Shown piece after piece: positions 8,693 to 16,659 of a stretch of DNA of 64,000 nt (position 1 is the first letter of the stretch; each line of letters begins with the position of its first letter). The translations under genes and the position numbers were made by a program. Source of the stretch: Christensenella intestinihominis (GTDB lineage Bacteria; Bacillota; Clostridia; Christensenellales; Christensenellaceae); NCBI RefSeq assembly GCF_001678845.1, contig NZ_MAIQ01000010.1, forward strand, positions 1 to 64,000, in the 5' to 3' direction. The notes beneath the pieces were generated by a model. The model had not been told where the DNA came from and did not search any database. It saw nothing but the letters and a program-made list of their open reading frames with translations.

Positions 8693-8757
8693 TGCCTTTC
8701 TGTCCTCTTTTTCTAATAGTTATTGTCCTTACATCTTACTTCCATAGGGGGCCTTTG

Positions 8758-10134
8758 TCAATTTCGCGTCTCCAGGTTGACGCTGTTGTTGAGGTACAGG
8801 AAGTAAATGGATTTTTCCTTGTTCCAGTCCGGATTGTCTTTAATGATGTTTGCCACCGTCTTTTTAAGGGCGCGCGTCATTTCGACGATGCCGTCCTCGT
8901 GCAGCAGCGTGATATCCGCATGGCGGCGGAACACATAGCCCATTTCCGAGAGCAAATCGGCCTTGATTTTTTTCGCCGTTTCCGCCGGGAACACCTCTTC
9001 GAGGCGGTGCAGCCCGGAATTGGCCGTGAGTCTGCCCTTATAGTACCGGATAAACGTTTCGAGCGCATCGATCTTGCTGCCGCGCTCGAGCTCAAACAGG
9101 ATCATGCAGTAAAGATGCCAGTTGAAATCCACGTTCATCAGCTTTTGGATCGTCGTTCCGACCGTGTCGATAAAGGGATCGCCCGTATCGAATTCGTGCT
9201 CGAGCTGGAGCGATTCGCGGAAATTGATTTCCTCGCCCGTCATTGTGCCCGTGATGTAAAACATTTCCGTCATGACGCGCCCGTAATCTTCCATCTGCGC
9301 GGCGTTATTGACAATAAAGATATAGTCCACAATGCTGTCGCAGCTGTCCTTGAACTGTACGACAAAACCGAGGTCGTTTTTCATCTTCCGCGCGATGGTA
9401 TCGTGGATCAGCTTGCTGATAATATTCTGGATATTTTCCTTCCGGTAGTGAAGCTTGGAGCTGTTGTCGCGTTTATAGCGCTTATAGAGCACGTGCAGCT
9501 GGTGGTCGACCAGGTTAAGGTTCTCCTTGATGGACACCATATTCTCGATGACTTGCTGTTCCACCATAAAGTAGGAAGGGTTCTTATAGATGATTTTATG
9601 CTCGATATCGCCCCAGAACATATTGACCATGGACTTGATCTGCACTTCAAAATTCACGCGGACTTCGTCTTCTTCCCCCTTGTGGTCTTCGTAGCGCGCG
9701 TCGACCTTATAAATATCAAAGCCGTTTTTCTGCTTGGCAGGCTGTTTTTCATTCAGCTTGAAGCGCATCTTGGGGAATTTTTCATTGTAATAAAAAATCT
9801 GGTCGTCCGTCTTGTTGAAAAGCTTCAGCATCAGCGAATACACATAGGCTTCGTCGTCGTTGAATTTGCACTCGATCCGCAGGCCGATGATATCCTGGAT
9901 GTTGGCGACGATTTCCTCTTTTGTGGTGTGCAGCCTGTAATAGCTGTTGCGGATCAATTTTTCCCGCACGCTTTCCGGCTCCTTGACACGGTAGGAAACA
10001 TTGAGCGTGTATTCCGAATTCTTGCACACCACGTCTTCCATCATATGCTTTAAGTCGTGCGCGATATTTTTGTATTTATATTGTATGGTCTCGTAATAGT
10101 CGACCACTTCGTCCACATATTTAAAAATATCCAT
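8758..10134 (-). CDS. RelA/SpoT synthetase-domain protein
   Basis: A 458-residue cytoplasmic protein whose first half resembles the (p)ppGpp synthetase domain. Matching parts are YRVKEPESVREKLIR (the R-x-K substrate motif and a following lysine), NIQDIIGLRIEC (metal-binding Asp) and FEVQIKSMVNMFWGDIEHK (catalytic Glu segment). The usual GYRSLH G-loop is replaced by NGFDIYKVDARY, so the guanine-stacking tyrosine is not in its usual context. About 230 further residues have no domain I recognise, and there is no HD hydrolase, TGS or ACT domain. The start is ATG 10134, preceded by AAGGGG. It may be a stand-alone alarmone synthetase or a diverged pyrophosphotransferase. It lies upstream of thrS. 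Confidence 0.75.
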   Translation of the reverse strand: MDIFKYVDEVVDYYETIQYKYKNIAHDLKHMMEDVVCKNSEYTLNVSYRVKEPESVREKLIRNSYYRLHTTKEEIVANIQDIIGLRIECKFNDDEAYVYSLMLKLFNKTDDQIFYYNEKFPKMRFKLNEKQPAKQKNGFDIYKVDARYEDHKGEEDEVRVNFEVQIKSMVNMFWGDIEHKIIYKNPSYFMVEQQVIENMVSIKENLNLVDHQLHVLYKRYKRDNSSKLHYRKENIQNIISKLIHDTIARKMKNDLGFVVQFKDSCDSIVDYIFIVNNAAQMEDYGRVMTEMFYITGTMTGEEINFRESLQLEHEFDTGDPFIDTVGTTIQKLMNVDFNWHLYCMILFELERGSKIDALETFIRYYKGRLTANSGLHRLEEVFPAETAKKIKADLLSEMGYVFRRHADITLLHEDGIVEMTRALKKTVANIIKDNPDWNKEKSIYFLYLNNSVNLETRN

Positions 10135-10212
10135 AGCAACCCCTTTTATAAATGAACATTGTATGCGCCTGCGGCGCATGATTCTTTATTGGTGAAACCA
10201 AACCATTCACGA

Positions 10213-11412
10213 TCACCCGTTACTTTTCCCTTGCTTTATTTTTGTTAAGCAATCCTTCAGCAGAGTCACCTGGTACCTGCTGTTCATCAGGTGCAGGAGG
10301 ATGCGCTGGAAGGTCTCGTCCACCTTGCCGGAAACCACTACGTCCATTTCAAGGTTGTGCGCGAGCCTGCCGTACGCTTCGTTTACGCCGCCGTCCCCAT
10401 CGGGCACAAAACAGTTGTAGCGGGACAGGGGCGTGTTGACCGTCTTTTTAATCTCCCTGTAAAACGCATCCGCAAGCGCCCCGCTTGTTACATAGAGGAC
10501 GTTCTGCCCGGGATGCGCGTTGATATAGCCGATTGTGGAATTTAAAACGCGTTCCTCGGCGACGGCCCCGATATGGATGTGGGTGACCGGTTTTTGGCTG
10601 CAATATTCGTCCTTCAGCGACGCCGCCATCGCGCGCTTGTGCATGGAACGGCCGTATGCCGCCTCGAGCTTTTCGCGCGCGTCATCCGGGATAACATTTC
10701 CTTTCAGGTACGCACAGATATCCGCATAGCGGATGCCGAGCTCTTCCTCGTCCGTGGCCGAGATGCCGAGCCCCGCTGCGGGCTGCTTTTGGAGAACCGC
10801 CTGCGGCGCGCCGTACGTCTTTGCCATTTCGTAAATATCGTCTTTCACGAGCTCCTGCAGCGGATTGAAGTCGCTGCCGCCGTCGCCGTATTTGGTGTAG
10901 AACCCGGTGACCGCCTCTGTGGCGTGGTCCGTCCCCGCGACGAGCATGCCCTTTGCCAGCGCATACTGGTACATCATCCGCAGACGCGGCTGGAGGTTCC
11001 CCAGCGTATAGGCGTCCTGCGAAAAGCCCTGCGCGTCTTTGAGGTCATTGACCGCGCCCGCATAACCACCCGCAATGGAGACCGTATCGCATATTGTCTG
11101 CGGATTAAGCTTCATGATCTGGCGGGCGCAGGCCTCGGCATCCGCAAAATCGCCCTGCACGCCGTTCGGCAGGAGCACGATGTACATTTGTTTGCCTTCC
11201 GCAGCACACGCCTCCGCACACAGGGAAGCGCAAAGGAAGCTGTCTACCCCGCCGGACACGCCGAGCACCACGCCCTTTGCGTTTGCCCGGTTCAGATACC
11301 TGCGGACAAAGTCCACCGTCTGCGCTTTTTTGGCCGCGATATATTCTTCCTGTTCCTGATTATCACGCTTGAAATCAGGAGAAATGTCATTTAAAATCTG
11401 ACGCTGTTTCAT
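10213..11412 (-). CDS. nadE: NAD+ synthetase with extra C-terminal domain
   Basis: Residues about 30-275 form an ammonia-dependent NAD+ synthetase: the PP-loop GVSGGVDSFLCAS, LPNGVQGDFADAEA, GNLQPRLRMMYQYA and YTKYGDGGSDFNPLQELVK are all present. It would convert deamido-NAD, ATP and ammonia to NAD+. The protein has 399 residues instead of the usual 250-280. The extra C-terminal 120 residues (from THIHIGAVAEERVL to the end) look like an alpha/beta domain that I cannot assign. There is no glutaminase domain. ATG 11412 follows GAGGAG by about 10 nt and overlaps the end of the WYL regulator by 26 nt, so translation is coupled. An in-frame TTG just upstream is a possible alternative. Confidence 0.85.
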   Translation of the reverse strand: MKQRQILNDISPDFKRDNQEQEEYIAAKKAQTVDFVRRYLNRANAKGVVLGVSGGVDSFLCASLCAEACAAEGKQMYIVLLPNGVQGDFADAEACARQIMKLNPQTICDTVSIAGGYAGAVNDLKDAQGFSQDAYTLGNLQPRLRMMYQYALAKGMLVAGTDHATEAVTGFYTKYGDGGSDFNPLQELVKDDIYEMAKTYGAPQAVLQKQPAAGLGISATDEEELGIRYADICAYLKGNVIPDDAREKLEAAYGRSMHKRAMAASLKDEYCSQKPVTHIHIGAVAEERVLNSTIGYINAHPGQNVLYVTSGALADAFYREIKKTVNTPLSRYNCFVPDGDGGVNEAYGRLAHNLEMDVVVSGKVDETFQRILLHLMNSRYQVTLLKDCLTKIKQGKSNG

Positions 11413-12412
11413 CAATCGATTGCTCCTCTCTGTACAAAGCGCCCATGCGCCCTATTTCCTCTTTCAGGTCCCGTTTCAGTCCCTCCGGCGCCAGCACCTC
11501 GGCCTCGCCGCCAAAGGAAAGCAGCCAGCTTTTGATATCCGGCGTGACCGCCGCCTTTTTTTCAAACAGCACCGCGCCGCCGTCGTCTGTGAGGCGGTCG
11601 GCCTTGCGCGCATGGTATTCCTTTACAAGCCGGGCGGCATCCCCCGTGAACCTGACCCGGATGTCTTCAAGTTCCTCGCCCGCCAGCTTATCGAACCGCG
11701 TTTTGCGGTATTCCTCATAAAAACGCCGGGGCACGGTAAAGGTTTCCGCGAGGAGTTCCGCGTCTTCAATGCGCGAGACGCGCAAGTCGCGCACCGCCCC
11801 CCGCAGGTGGCAGAAGCCAATACTGTGCCAGCATCCTTCGCGCACCTCGAGCACATAGGGATCGAACACCCGTTCCGCCGTTTCGCCCGAGGAAAAGGAA
11901 TGGTAGCGGAGCCGGAGGCTGTGCGACGTTTCGAGGGCTTCCTGCACAAGGGCGAGGATTTCTTCGTCCGTTTCGCTGTCCGCGGCCGTTTCGGGAACGA
12001 TCTTAATCATCTTTTCCACGTTTTCCATGGCGCTGCGCGAAAGCTCGGGCAGTTTTCCCAGAATCCGCCGGACAATTTTAAGCGCGTCCTTTGCCATGCT
12101 GAGGGATTCGTAAGTTTTCAGCACCTGCTGCGTAAAATACAGCGACACAACCTCGGCCATGGAAAAATCCATATCCGAAAGCGCGTATTTGTCCGCCTTG
12201 TATACGAGCTTTCCGCCCACTTCTTCCTCATACACAAAGAAGTTCTGCGAGATATAATCCATATCGCGCGCCACCATACGCCGCGTCGCGTCGATATCCG
12301 CCATGCGCTTGAGGCTGTCGATAATTTCATTGATGGTATATCCGCTTTTCCGCTGCGAGAGCAGCGACAGGATGAAAAGCTGGCGTTCCGTGGAGGTGGA
12401 TTTATTGCTCAT
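11387..12412 (-). CDS. WYL-domain transcriptional regulator
   Basis: A 341-residue regulator. Residues about 5-65 form a DeoR/HTH_11-like winged helix (RQLFILSLLSQRKSGYTINE, then TRRMVARDMDYIS). A WYL domain sits around residues 150-225 (RLRYHSFSSGETAERVFDP, then GCWHSIGFC). A C-terminal WCX-like extension ends the protein. WYL regulators sense nucleotide, nucleic-acid or other ligands and often control neighbouring genes. It overlaps araD by 11 nt and nadE by 26 nt, giving a tight three-gene set. The start ATG 12412 follows AGGGAGGGA. The ligand is unknown. Confidence 0.85.
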   Translation of the reverse strand: MSNKSTSTERQLFILSLLSQRKSGYTINEIIDSLKRMADIDATRRMVARDMDYISQNFFVYEEEVGGKLVYKADKYALSDMDFSMAEVVSLYFTQQVLKTYESLSMAKDALKIVRRILGKLPELSRSAMENVEKMIKIVPETAADSETDEEILALVQEALETSHSLRLRYHSFSSGETAERVFDPYVLEVREGCWHSIGFCHLRGAVRDLRVSRIEDAELLAETFTVPRRFYEEYRKTRFDKLAGEELEDIRVRFTGDAARLVKEYHARKADRLTDDGGAVLFEKKAAVTPDIKSWLLSFGGEAEVLAPEGLKRDLKEEIGRMGALYREEQSIDETASDFK

Positions 12413-13079
12413 TCTTCCCTCCCTGCTTTCTCTGCACGTGCTTTTCAATCAGGTATTTGTTCATATCCGCGTCCGTATTGAGACGCAGGGTGTAGAACGC
12501 CATTTCCGCCACATACTCGAGCGCCACCGCGTTATCCACCGCGTCGGGGATATTCCTTCCCCATACGAAGGGCCCGTGGCTTTTAACGAGGATTGCGGGC
12601 GTCGTCATCGGGTCTTTCAGGGTGAACGCATCCGCAATGATACGGCCCGTATTTTTTTCGTAATCCTTTGCGATTTCCTCCGGGCGCATGGTACGGGTGA
12701 CCGGGATATCGTATTTAAAGTAATCCGCATGCGCGGTGCCGAGGTTTGGGATGCTCTTCCCCGCCTGCGCAAACACCGTCGCCCATTTGGAATGGGTATG
12801 CGCGACGCTCATGACCTGGGGGAACGCCTTGTAAATCTCGAGGTGCGTAAACAGGTCCGAAGAAGGCGTTTGCAGGCCTTCGAGGATTTTCCCTTCCATA
12901 TCGCACACGATCAGGTCGTCCGGCCGCAGCTGCGCGAAAGCGGTACGGCGGGGTTTAATGGCAACATAACCCGTGCGCTCGTCCCTCGCGGAAATATTCC
13001 CCCAGCGCAAAGTGACGAGGCCGTTTTTCGCAAGCTCCTGGTTTGCCTTATATACTTCTATTTTAAGTCCTTCCAGCAT
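12402..13079 (-). CDS. araD: L-ribulose-5-phosphate 4-epimerase family
   Basis: A 225-residue class II aldolase-fold protein matching AraD/UlaF/SgbE, which interconvert L-ribulose 5-phosphate and D-xylulose 5-phosphate. Visible features are VTLRWGNISARD (phosphate loop), SSDLFTHLEIYKAFPQV, the zinc-binding HTHSKWAT, a later KSHGPFVWG and the ALEYVAEMA helix. The length is normal. No arabinose isomerase or kinase lies nearby, so the role could also be in ascorbate or xylulose metabolism, or another class II aldolase reaction. It is the first gene of the araD-WYL-nadE set. The ATG follows a purine-rich site weakly. Confidence 0.85.
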   Translation of the reverse strand: MLEGLKIEVYKANQELAKNGLVTLRWGNISARDERTGYVAIKPRRTAFAQLRPDDLIVCDMEGKILEGLQTPSSDLFTHLEIYKAFPQVMSVAHTHSKWATVFAQAGKSIPNLGTAHADYFKYDIPVTRTMRPEEIAKDYEKNTGRIIADAFTLKDPMTTPAILVKSHGPFVWGRNIPDAVDNAVALEYVAEMAFYTLRLNTDADMNKYLIEKHVQRKQGGKNEQ

Positions 13080-13186
13080 TTCGGTTTCTTATCCTCTTTC
13101 ATGCCGCGGCCGTTTCCCGGTTTATAAAACCGTCCGCCGCCTCATACCTATTTTACATCCTGCCGCATAAATCCACAAGTACAGCG

Positions 13187-13215
13187 TTGATTTTCACGGT
13201 AAAATCGTATACTAT
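13187..13215 (+). promoter_or_regulatory. Promoter of the OFA-type transporter
   Basis: TTGATT (13187-13192) and TACTAT (13210-13215) are 17 bp apart, about 40 bp before the coding start. The -10 is only fair. Confidence 0.5.
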
Positions 13216-13253
13216 TATGTTAATACATTAAAATCCGTTTGGAGGGTTTTCCC

Positions 13254-14465
13254 ATGGGCAAAAAACAGAATAAGGCATTGCCGCTTGTCGCGGGGGCGGT
13301 CATTCAGCTGTGCATCGGAATCATCTATATCTGGAGCATTTTTCAGCCTTCCGTGATGGAATATTATTCCTGGAGCGCGGCGGACGCATCCGTCACGTTT
13401 TCCATCATGCTCGCCACCTTTGTGCTTGGCATCGTGCTCGGCGGGAGGATCAACGATAAGAAAGGGCCCCGGCCCGTGGTGTTTCTCGGCGGCATCCTGT
13501 TTTGCGCGGGCATCTTCCTGTCGTCCCTTGTGCCGCAGGATATGCCGCAGCTGATCTGGCTGTTTTACGGCGGAATTGCGGGCTTCGGCGTGGGCGCGGC
13601 CTATACCTCCACGATTTCATGCGCGCAAAAATGGTTTATGGACAAAAAGGGATTTGCAACGGGAGTGATCGTGTGCACCTTCGGCGCGTCCACGGTTGTG
13701 TTTACCCCCGTCGCGAACACGCTTTTAAAAAGCGTAGGGGTCTCGCAGACCTTCCTTACGCTGTCCCTTATCTTCCTCGCCGTGATCCTGATTTTCGGCT
13801 GGTTCGTAAAAAATCCTTCCAAGGAATACATGGACCGGTTTGAGACGCGGCTGCCCGACCTTTCCGCGCAAAAGCAGTACACGCCCGGCGAGGTCCTCAA
13901 AACGAAATACTATTACTTTATCTTCCTCAGCATGCTGCTCCTGACCCCGGCATATTTTATTATCAATCCGTTGCTGAAATCCCTGGGAGAGCTTCGCAGC
14001 CTTACCGAGGCCGCGGCGCTGGCCGGCGTTATGGCGACGGGTATGGCGTCCGCAGCGGGAAGGCTGCTTGCCCCGTGGCTGTCCGACCGGCTCGGGCGCA
14101 GGAACGTATTGTTCCTGCTTTACGGGATCACGCTTGTGAGCATACTGCTGCTGACCTTTGCGCAGAGCTATTTCTTCATCGTCCTGATCGCGCTCGTTTC
14201 GTTTGCATTCGGCGGAAGCGCGGGCGTATACCCGGCCGTGACCGCCGATTATTTCGGCATCAAAAACAACGGCGTGAATTATGGGCTGGTTATGATCGCG
14301 TTTGCGGTTTCGGGGCTGCTTTTCCCCGCGATTGCAAAGGTTGTGACGCCGGGCGGCATCCCAACGGCATGGACGTTCCTCGTTCCCGCCATTGCCGCGG
14401 TTGCGGGTATCCTGATAACGGTGGCGCTGAAAAAGGACAAGGCAAAAAAAGAAAGCATATCCTGA
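13254..14465 (+). CDS. OFA-family MFS transporter
   Basis: A 403-residue, 12-helix major facilitator. The opening LPLVAGAVIQLCIGIIYIWS, GGRINDKKGPRPVVF (the MFS A-motif loop between helices 2 and 3) and GGIAGFGVGAAYTSTISCAQ are typical of the oxalate/formate antiporter (OFA) branch, which carries small organic acids. The start is ATG 13254, six bases after GGAGGG; an in-frame TTG inside the binding site is not used. It is a single-gene unit with its own promoter and a strong bidirectional terminator. The substrate is not predictable from sequence alone. Confidence 0.85.
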   Translation: MGKKQNKALPLVAGAVIQLCIGIIYIWSIFQPSVMEYYSWSAADASVTFSIMLATFVLGIVLGGRINDKKGPRPVVFLGGILFCAGIFLSSLVPQDMPQLIWLFYGGIAGFGVGAAYTSTISCAQKWFMDKKGFATGVIVCTFGASTVVFTPVANTLLKSVGVSQTFLTLSLIFLAVILIFGWFVKNPSKEYMDRFETRLPDLSAQKQYTPGEVLKTKYYYFIFLSMLLLTPAYFIINPLLKSLGELRSLTEAAALAGVMATGMASAAGRLLAPWLSDRLGRRNVLFLLYGITLVSILLLTFAQSYFFIVLIALVSFAFGGSAGVYPAVTADYFGIKNNGVNYGLVMIAFAVSGLLFPAIAKVVTPGGIPTAWTFLVPAIAAVAGILITVALKKDKAKKESIS

Positions 14466-14472
14466 GGATAGT

Positions 14473-14510
14473 AAAAGCCCCGCCGCAACCTCTTTGCGGC
14501 GGGGCTTTTT
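14473..14510. terminator. Bidirectional terminator
   Basis: A 16-bp stem, AAAAGCCCCGCCGCAA with its complement, and a 5-nt loop separate the convergent transporter and binding-protein genes. T-runs follow on both strands. Confidence 0.92.
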
Positions 14511-14530
14511 GTTATTGATAAACTGCAAAC

Positions 14531-15658
14531 TCAATACTGCGAATTTTCGTCGTAATAATCCGCTGCGTTTTCCGAGGTGATCGTATCTGCGGCAAAGATA
14601 ATTTCACGCGGAATCGATTTTTCCCACAGGTCGCTCATGCCCTTGTCCTGCGCCATGAGCTGCGCCAGTTCGACTGCGCTGCCGCCCTGGAGCGGGGAAT
14701 AGAAGAAGGTCGCCGCCATTAACGGATCGTTGTCCATCAATGCTTCGAGGACACTTTTATTCCCGCCAACTCCCGTTACAAACATTTCGCTTTCGCGGCC
14801 CGCATTCTTAATTGCCGTAATACAGCCGAGCGCCTGTTCGTCGTCTTCCGAATAGACCGCGTCGATCTGCGGCTGGGCCTGGAGGATGTTTTCCATTTCT
14901 TTCATGGCAGGCTCGCGGGCAAAATTACCATTTCCTGTCGCGATGATTTTGATATCCGGATAATTTGCCGCCAGCGTTTCCTCGAAGCCTTCCGTGCGTT
15001 CCGTGGTAATTGCGCTCGGCGCCGCCTGCATCATAACGACATTCCCTTTTCCGTTCAGGCGCTGGCCGATATAATGCGCCGCCGAGATACCTACAACCCT
15101 GTCGTCCCCGCGGATATAGGAATCATACTTCGTGCTTTCAATTCCCCTCGTAAGGATCATGAGCGGAATCCCCTGCTCTTTGACCTGTTCCGCAATGGGC
15201 GTTAAGGGCGCGGATTCGATGGGGAAAATGACCATTGCGTCGGGCTCCTTGGTTAAAAGGTCTTCCACATCCGAAACCTGCTTGGCCGGATTGTTGGCTG
15301 TGGTGACGGTAATCTCGAATTTCCCGGACTCATTGGCTTTCTTGGCCTGCTGCTGCGCATTGTCGATGATCGCGGCAACCCACTGGTTGTCCGGCGCCGG
15401 AACCGATACGCCGATGACATACTTGTCGCCGTTTTTAGGCGGCTTTACGGCATCGCCCGTCCCGGCGGCTTCCGCCGGGGCCGCTTCACCCGTATCCGCC
15501 GTCTCCTGCACGGCCTGCGTTTCCGCCGCCTGTTGGCCTTCCGCAGCAGTCGTGCCCGCCGCCGATTCCGCCGCCGTATCCGCCGAGCAGCCGACTACGC
15601 CCAGGACCATAATACCCGCAAGGATTGCCGTAAGAATTGTTTTCCATACTCTTTTCAT
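14531..15658 (-). CDS. Sugar-type ABC transporter binding lipoprotein
   Basis: A 375-residue exported lipoprotein. The signal peptide ends in a lipobox at VLGVVGCSAD (Cys at about 24). A low-complexity Ala/Glu/Thr linker follows up to about residue 75, then a periplasmic-binding-protein type 1 fold (Peripla_BP_4), starting YVIGVSVPAPDNQWVAA. It would deliver a monosaccharide-like ligand to the permease and ATPase encoded upstream in the same minus-strand unit. RbsB-like proteins bind ribose, xylose, galactose, inositol and similar compounds; the ligand here is unknown. The unusual order places the binding protein last (ATPase, permease, binding protein). Confidence 0.88.
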   Translation of the reverse strand: MKRVWKTILTAILAGIMVLGVVGCSADTAAESAAGTTAAEGQQAAETQAVQETADTGEAAPAEAAGTGDAVKPPKNGDKYVIGVSVPAPDNQWVAAIIDNAQQQAKKANESGKFEITVTTANNPAKQVSDVEDLLTKEPDAMVIFPIESAPLTPIAEQVKEQGIPLMILTRGIESTKYDSYIRGDDRVVGISAAHYIGQRLNGKGNVVMMQAAPSAITTERTEGFEETLAANYPDIKIIATGNGNFAREPAMKEMENILQAQPQIDAVYSEDDEQALGCITAIKNAGRESEMFVTGVGGNKSVLEALMDNDPLMAATFFYSPLQGGSAVELAQLMAQDKGMSDLWEKSIPREIIFAADTITSENAADYYDENSQY

Positions 15659-15682
15659 AATCTTCCTCCTGAAATATTTATT

Positions 15683-16657
15683 TTATTTGCCTCTTTTTTG
15701 AAGCAAAACCGCGATCAGAATAATAATGCCTTTCACCGCGCCGTTCAGATACGGCGAAATATTCATCAGGTTCATGATGTTCCCGATAATGCCGAGGATA
15801 ATGATTCCGACCACCGTGCCGATGATCGTACCTTTGCCGCCCGTGAGCGGCGTTCCGCCGATAATAACGGCGGCTATCGCGTCCATTTCATAGTAAAGGC
15901 CCGAGGACGCCGAGCTTACGGAAGCAAGGCGCGCCGTCTCGATCACGGCGGCTATCGAGACCGTAAGGCCAATCAACATATACGTAAGGATTTTGATCTT
16001 ATCCACCTTGATGCCCGAATAAACCGCCGTCGTTTCGCTGCCGCCGACGGAGAACACATAGCGCCCGAATTTTGTTTTTTGCAGCATAAAATGGCAAACC
16101 AGGATCGCCGCAAGGAAAATAAGCACCGGAATTGGAATCGGCCCGATTTTCCCGTTCCCGATAATCGTAAAATCAGAGGATGCGTCCCCGATAATGCTCG
16201 ATCCGTCGGAGAGGAAAATGACCAGGGACCGCGCGATTGTCATTGTGGCCAGCGTTACGATAAACGGCGCGAGCTTTGCTTTCGCAATAATGAAACCGTT
16301 TGCCGCGCCGATCGCCATACCTACTCCGCACCCGGCAAGAATGCTGAGGAAAATCGGGACGCCCTCATTCTGGAGCAGCAGAATAATAACGCCGCATACC
16401 GCAAGGACCGACCCGACCGAAAGGTCAATCCCGCCCGAAATAATAACGAACGTCATCCCCAGCGCAATGATCCCTACAATAGAGGTTTGCCGGAGGATAT
16501 TGAAAATATTGGTTTGCGTCATAAACTGCGGGCTTGCTATCGCGGCAAAAATAAGCAGTACAATCAGCGCAAATACATAGCCGTGGTCTTTCCACAGGCT
16601 TTTGAAGCCTTTCATCAGAATATTGTCCTTTTTTAAAACAGTATCTTTGTATTCCAT
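15683..16657 (-). CDS. Sugar-type ABC transporter permease (RbsC-like)
   Basis: A 324-residue polytopic membrane protein of the BPD_transp_2 family. It has about 8-10 hydrophobic helices, with the family pattern FVIISGGIDLSVGSVLAVCG near residue 75 and GGTPLTGGKGTIIGTVVG near 265. It forms the translocation path for the neighbouring binding protein. It starts 2 nt after the ATPase stop, so the two are translationally coupled, and sits 24 nt before the binding protein gene. Confidence 0.92.
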   Translation of the reverse strand: MEYKDTVLKKDNILMKGFKSLWKDHGYVFALIVLLIFAAIASPQFMTQTNIFNILRQTSIVGIIALGMTFVIISGGIDLSVGSVLAVCGVIILLLQNEGVPIFLSILAGCGVGMAIGAANGFIIAKAKLAPFIVTLATMTIARSLVIFLSDGSSIIGDASSDFTIIGNGKIGPIPIPVLIFLAAILVCHFMLQKTKFGRYVFSVGGSETTAVYSGIKVDKIKILTYMLIGLTVSIAAVIETARLASVSSASSGLYYEMDAIAAVIIGGTPLTGGKGTIIGTVVGIIILGIIGNIMNLMNISPYLNGAVKGIIILIAVLLQKRGK

Positions 16658-16659
16658 GG

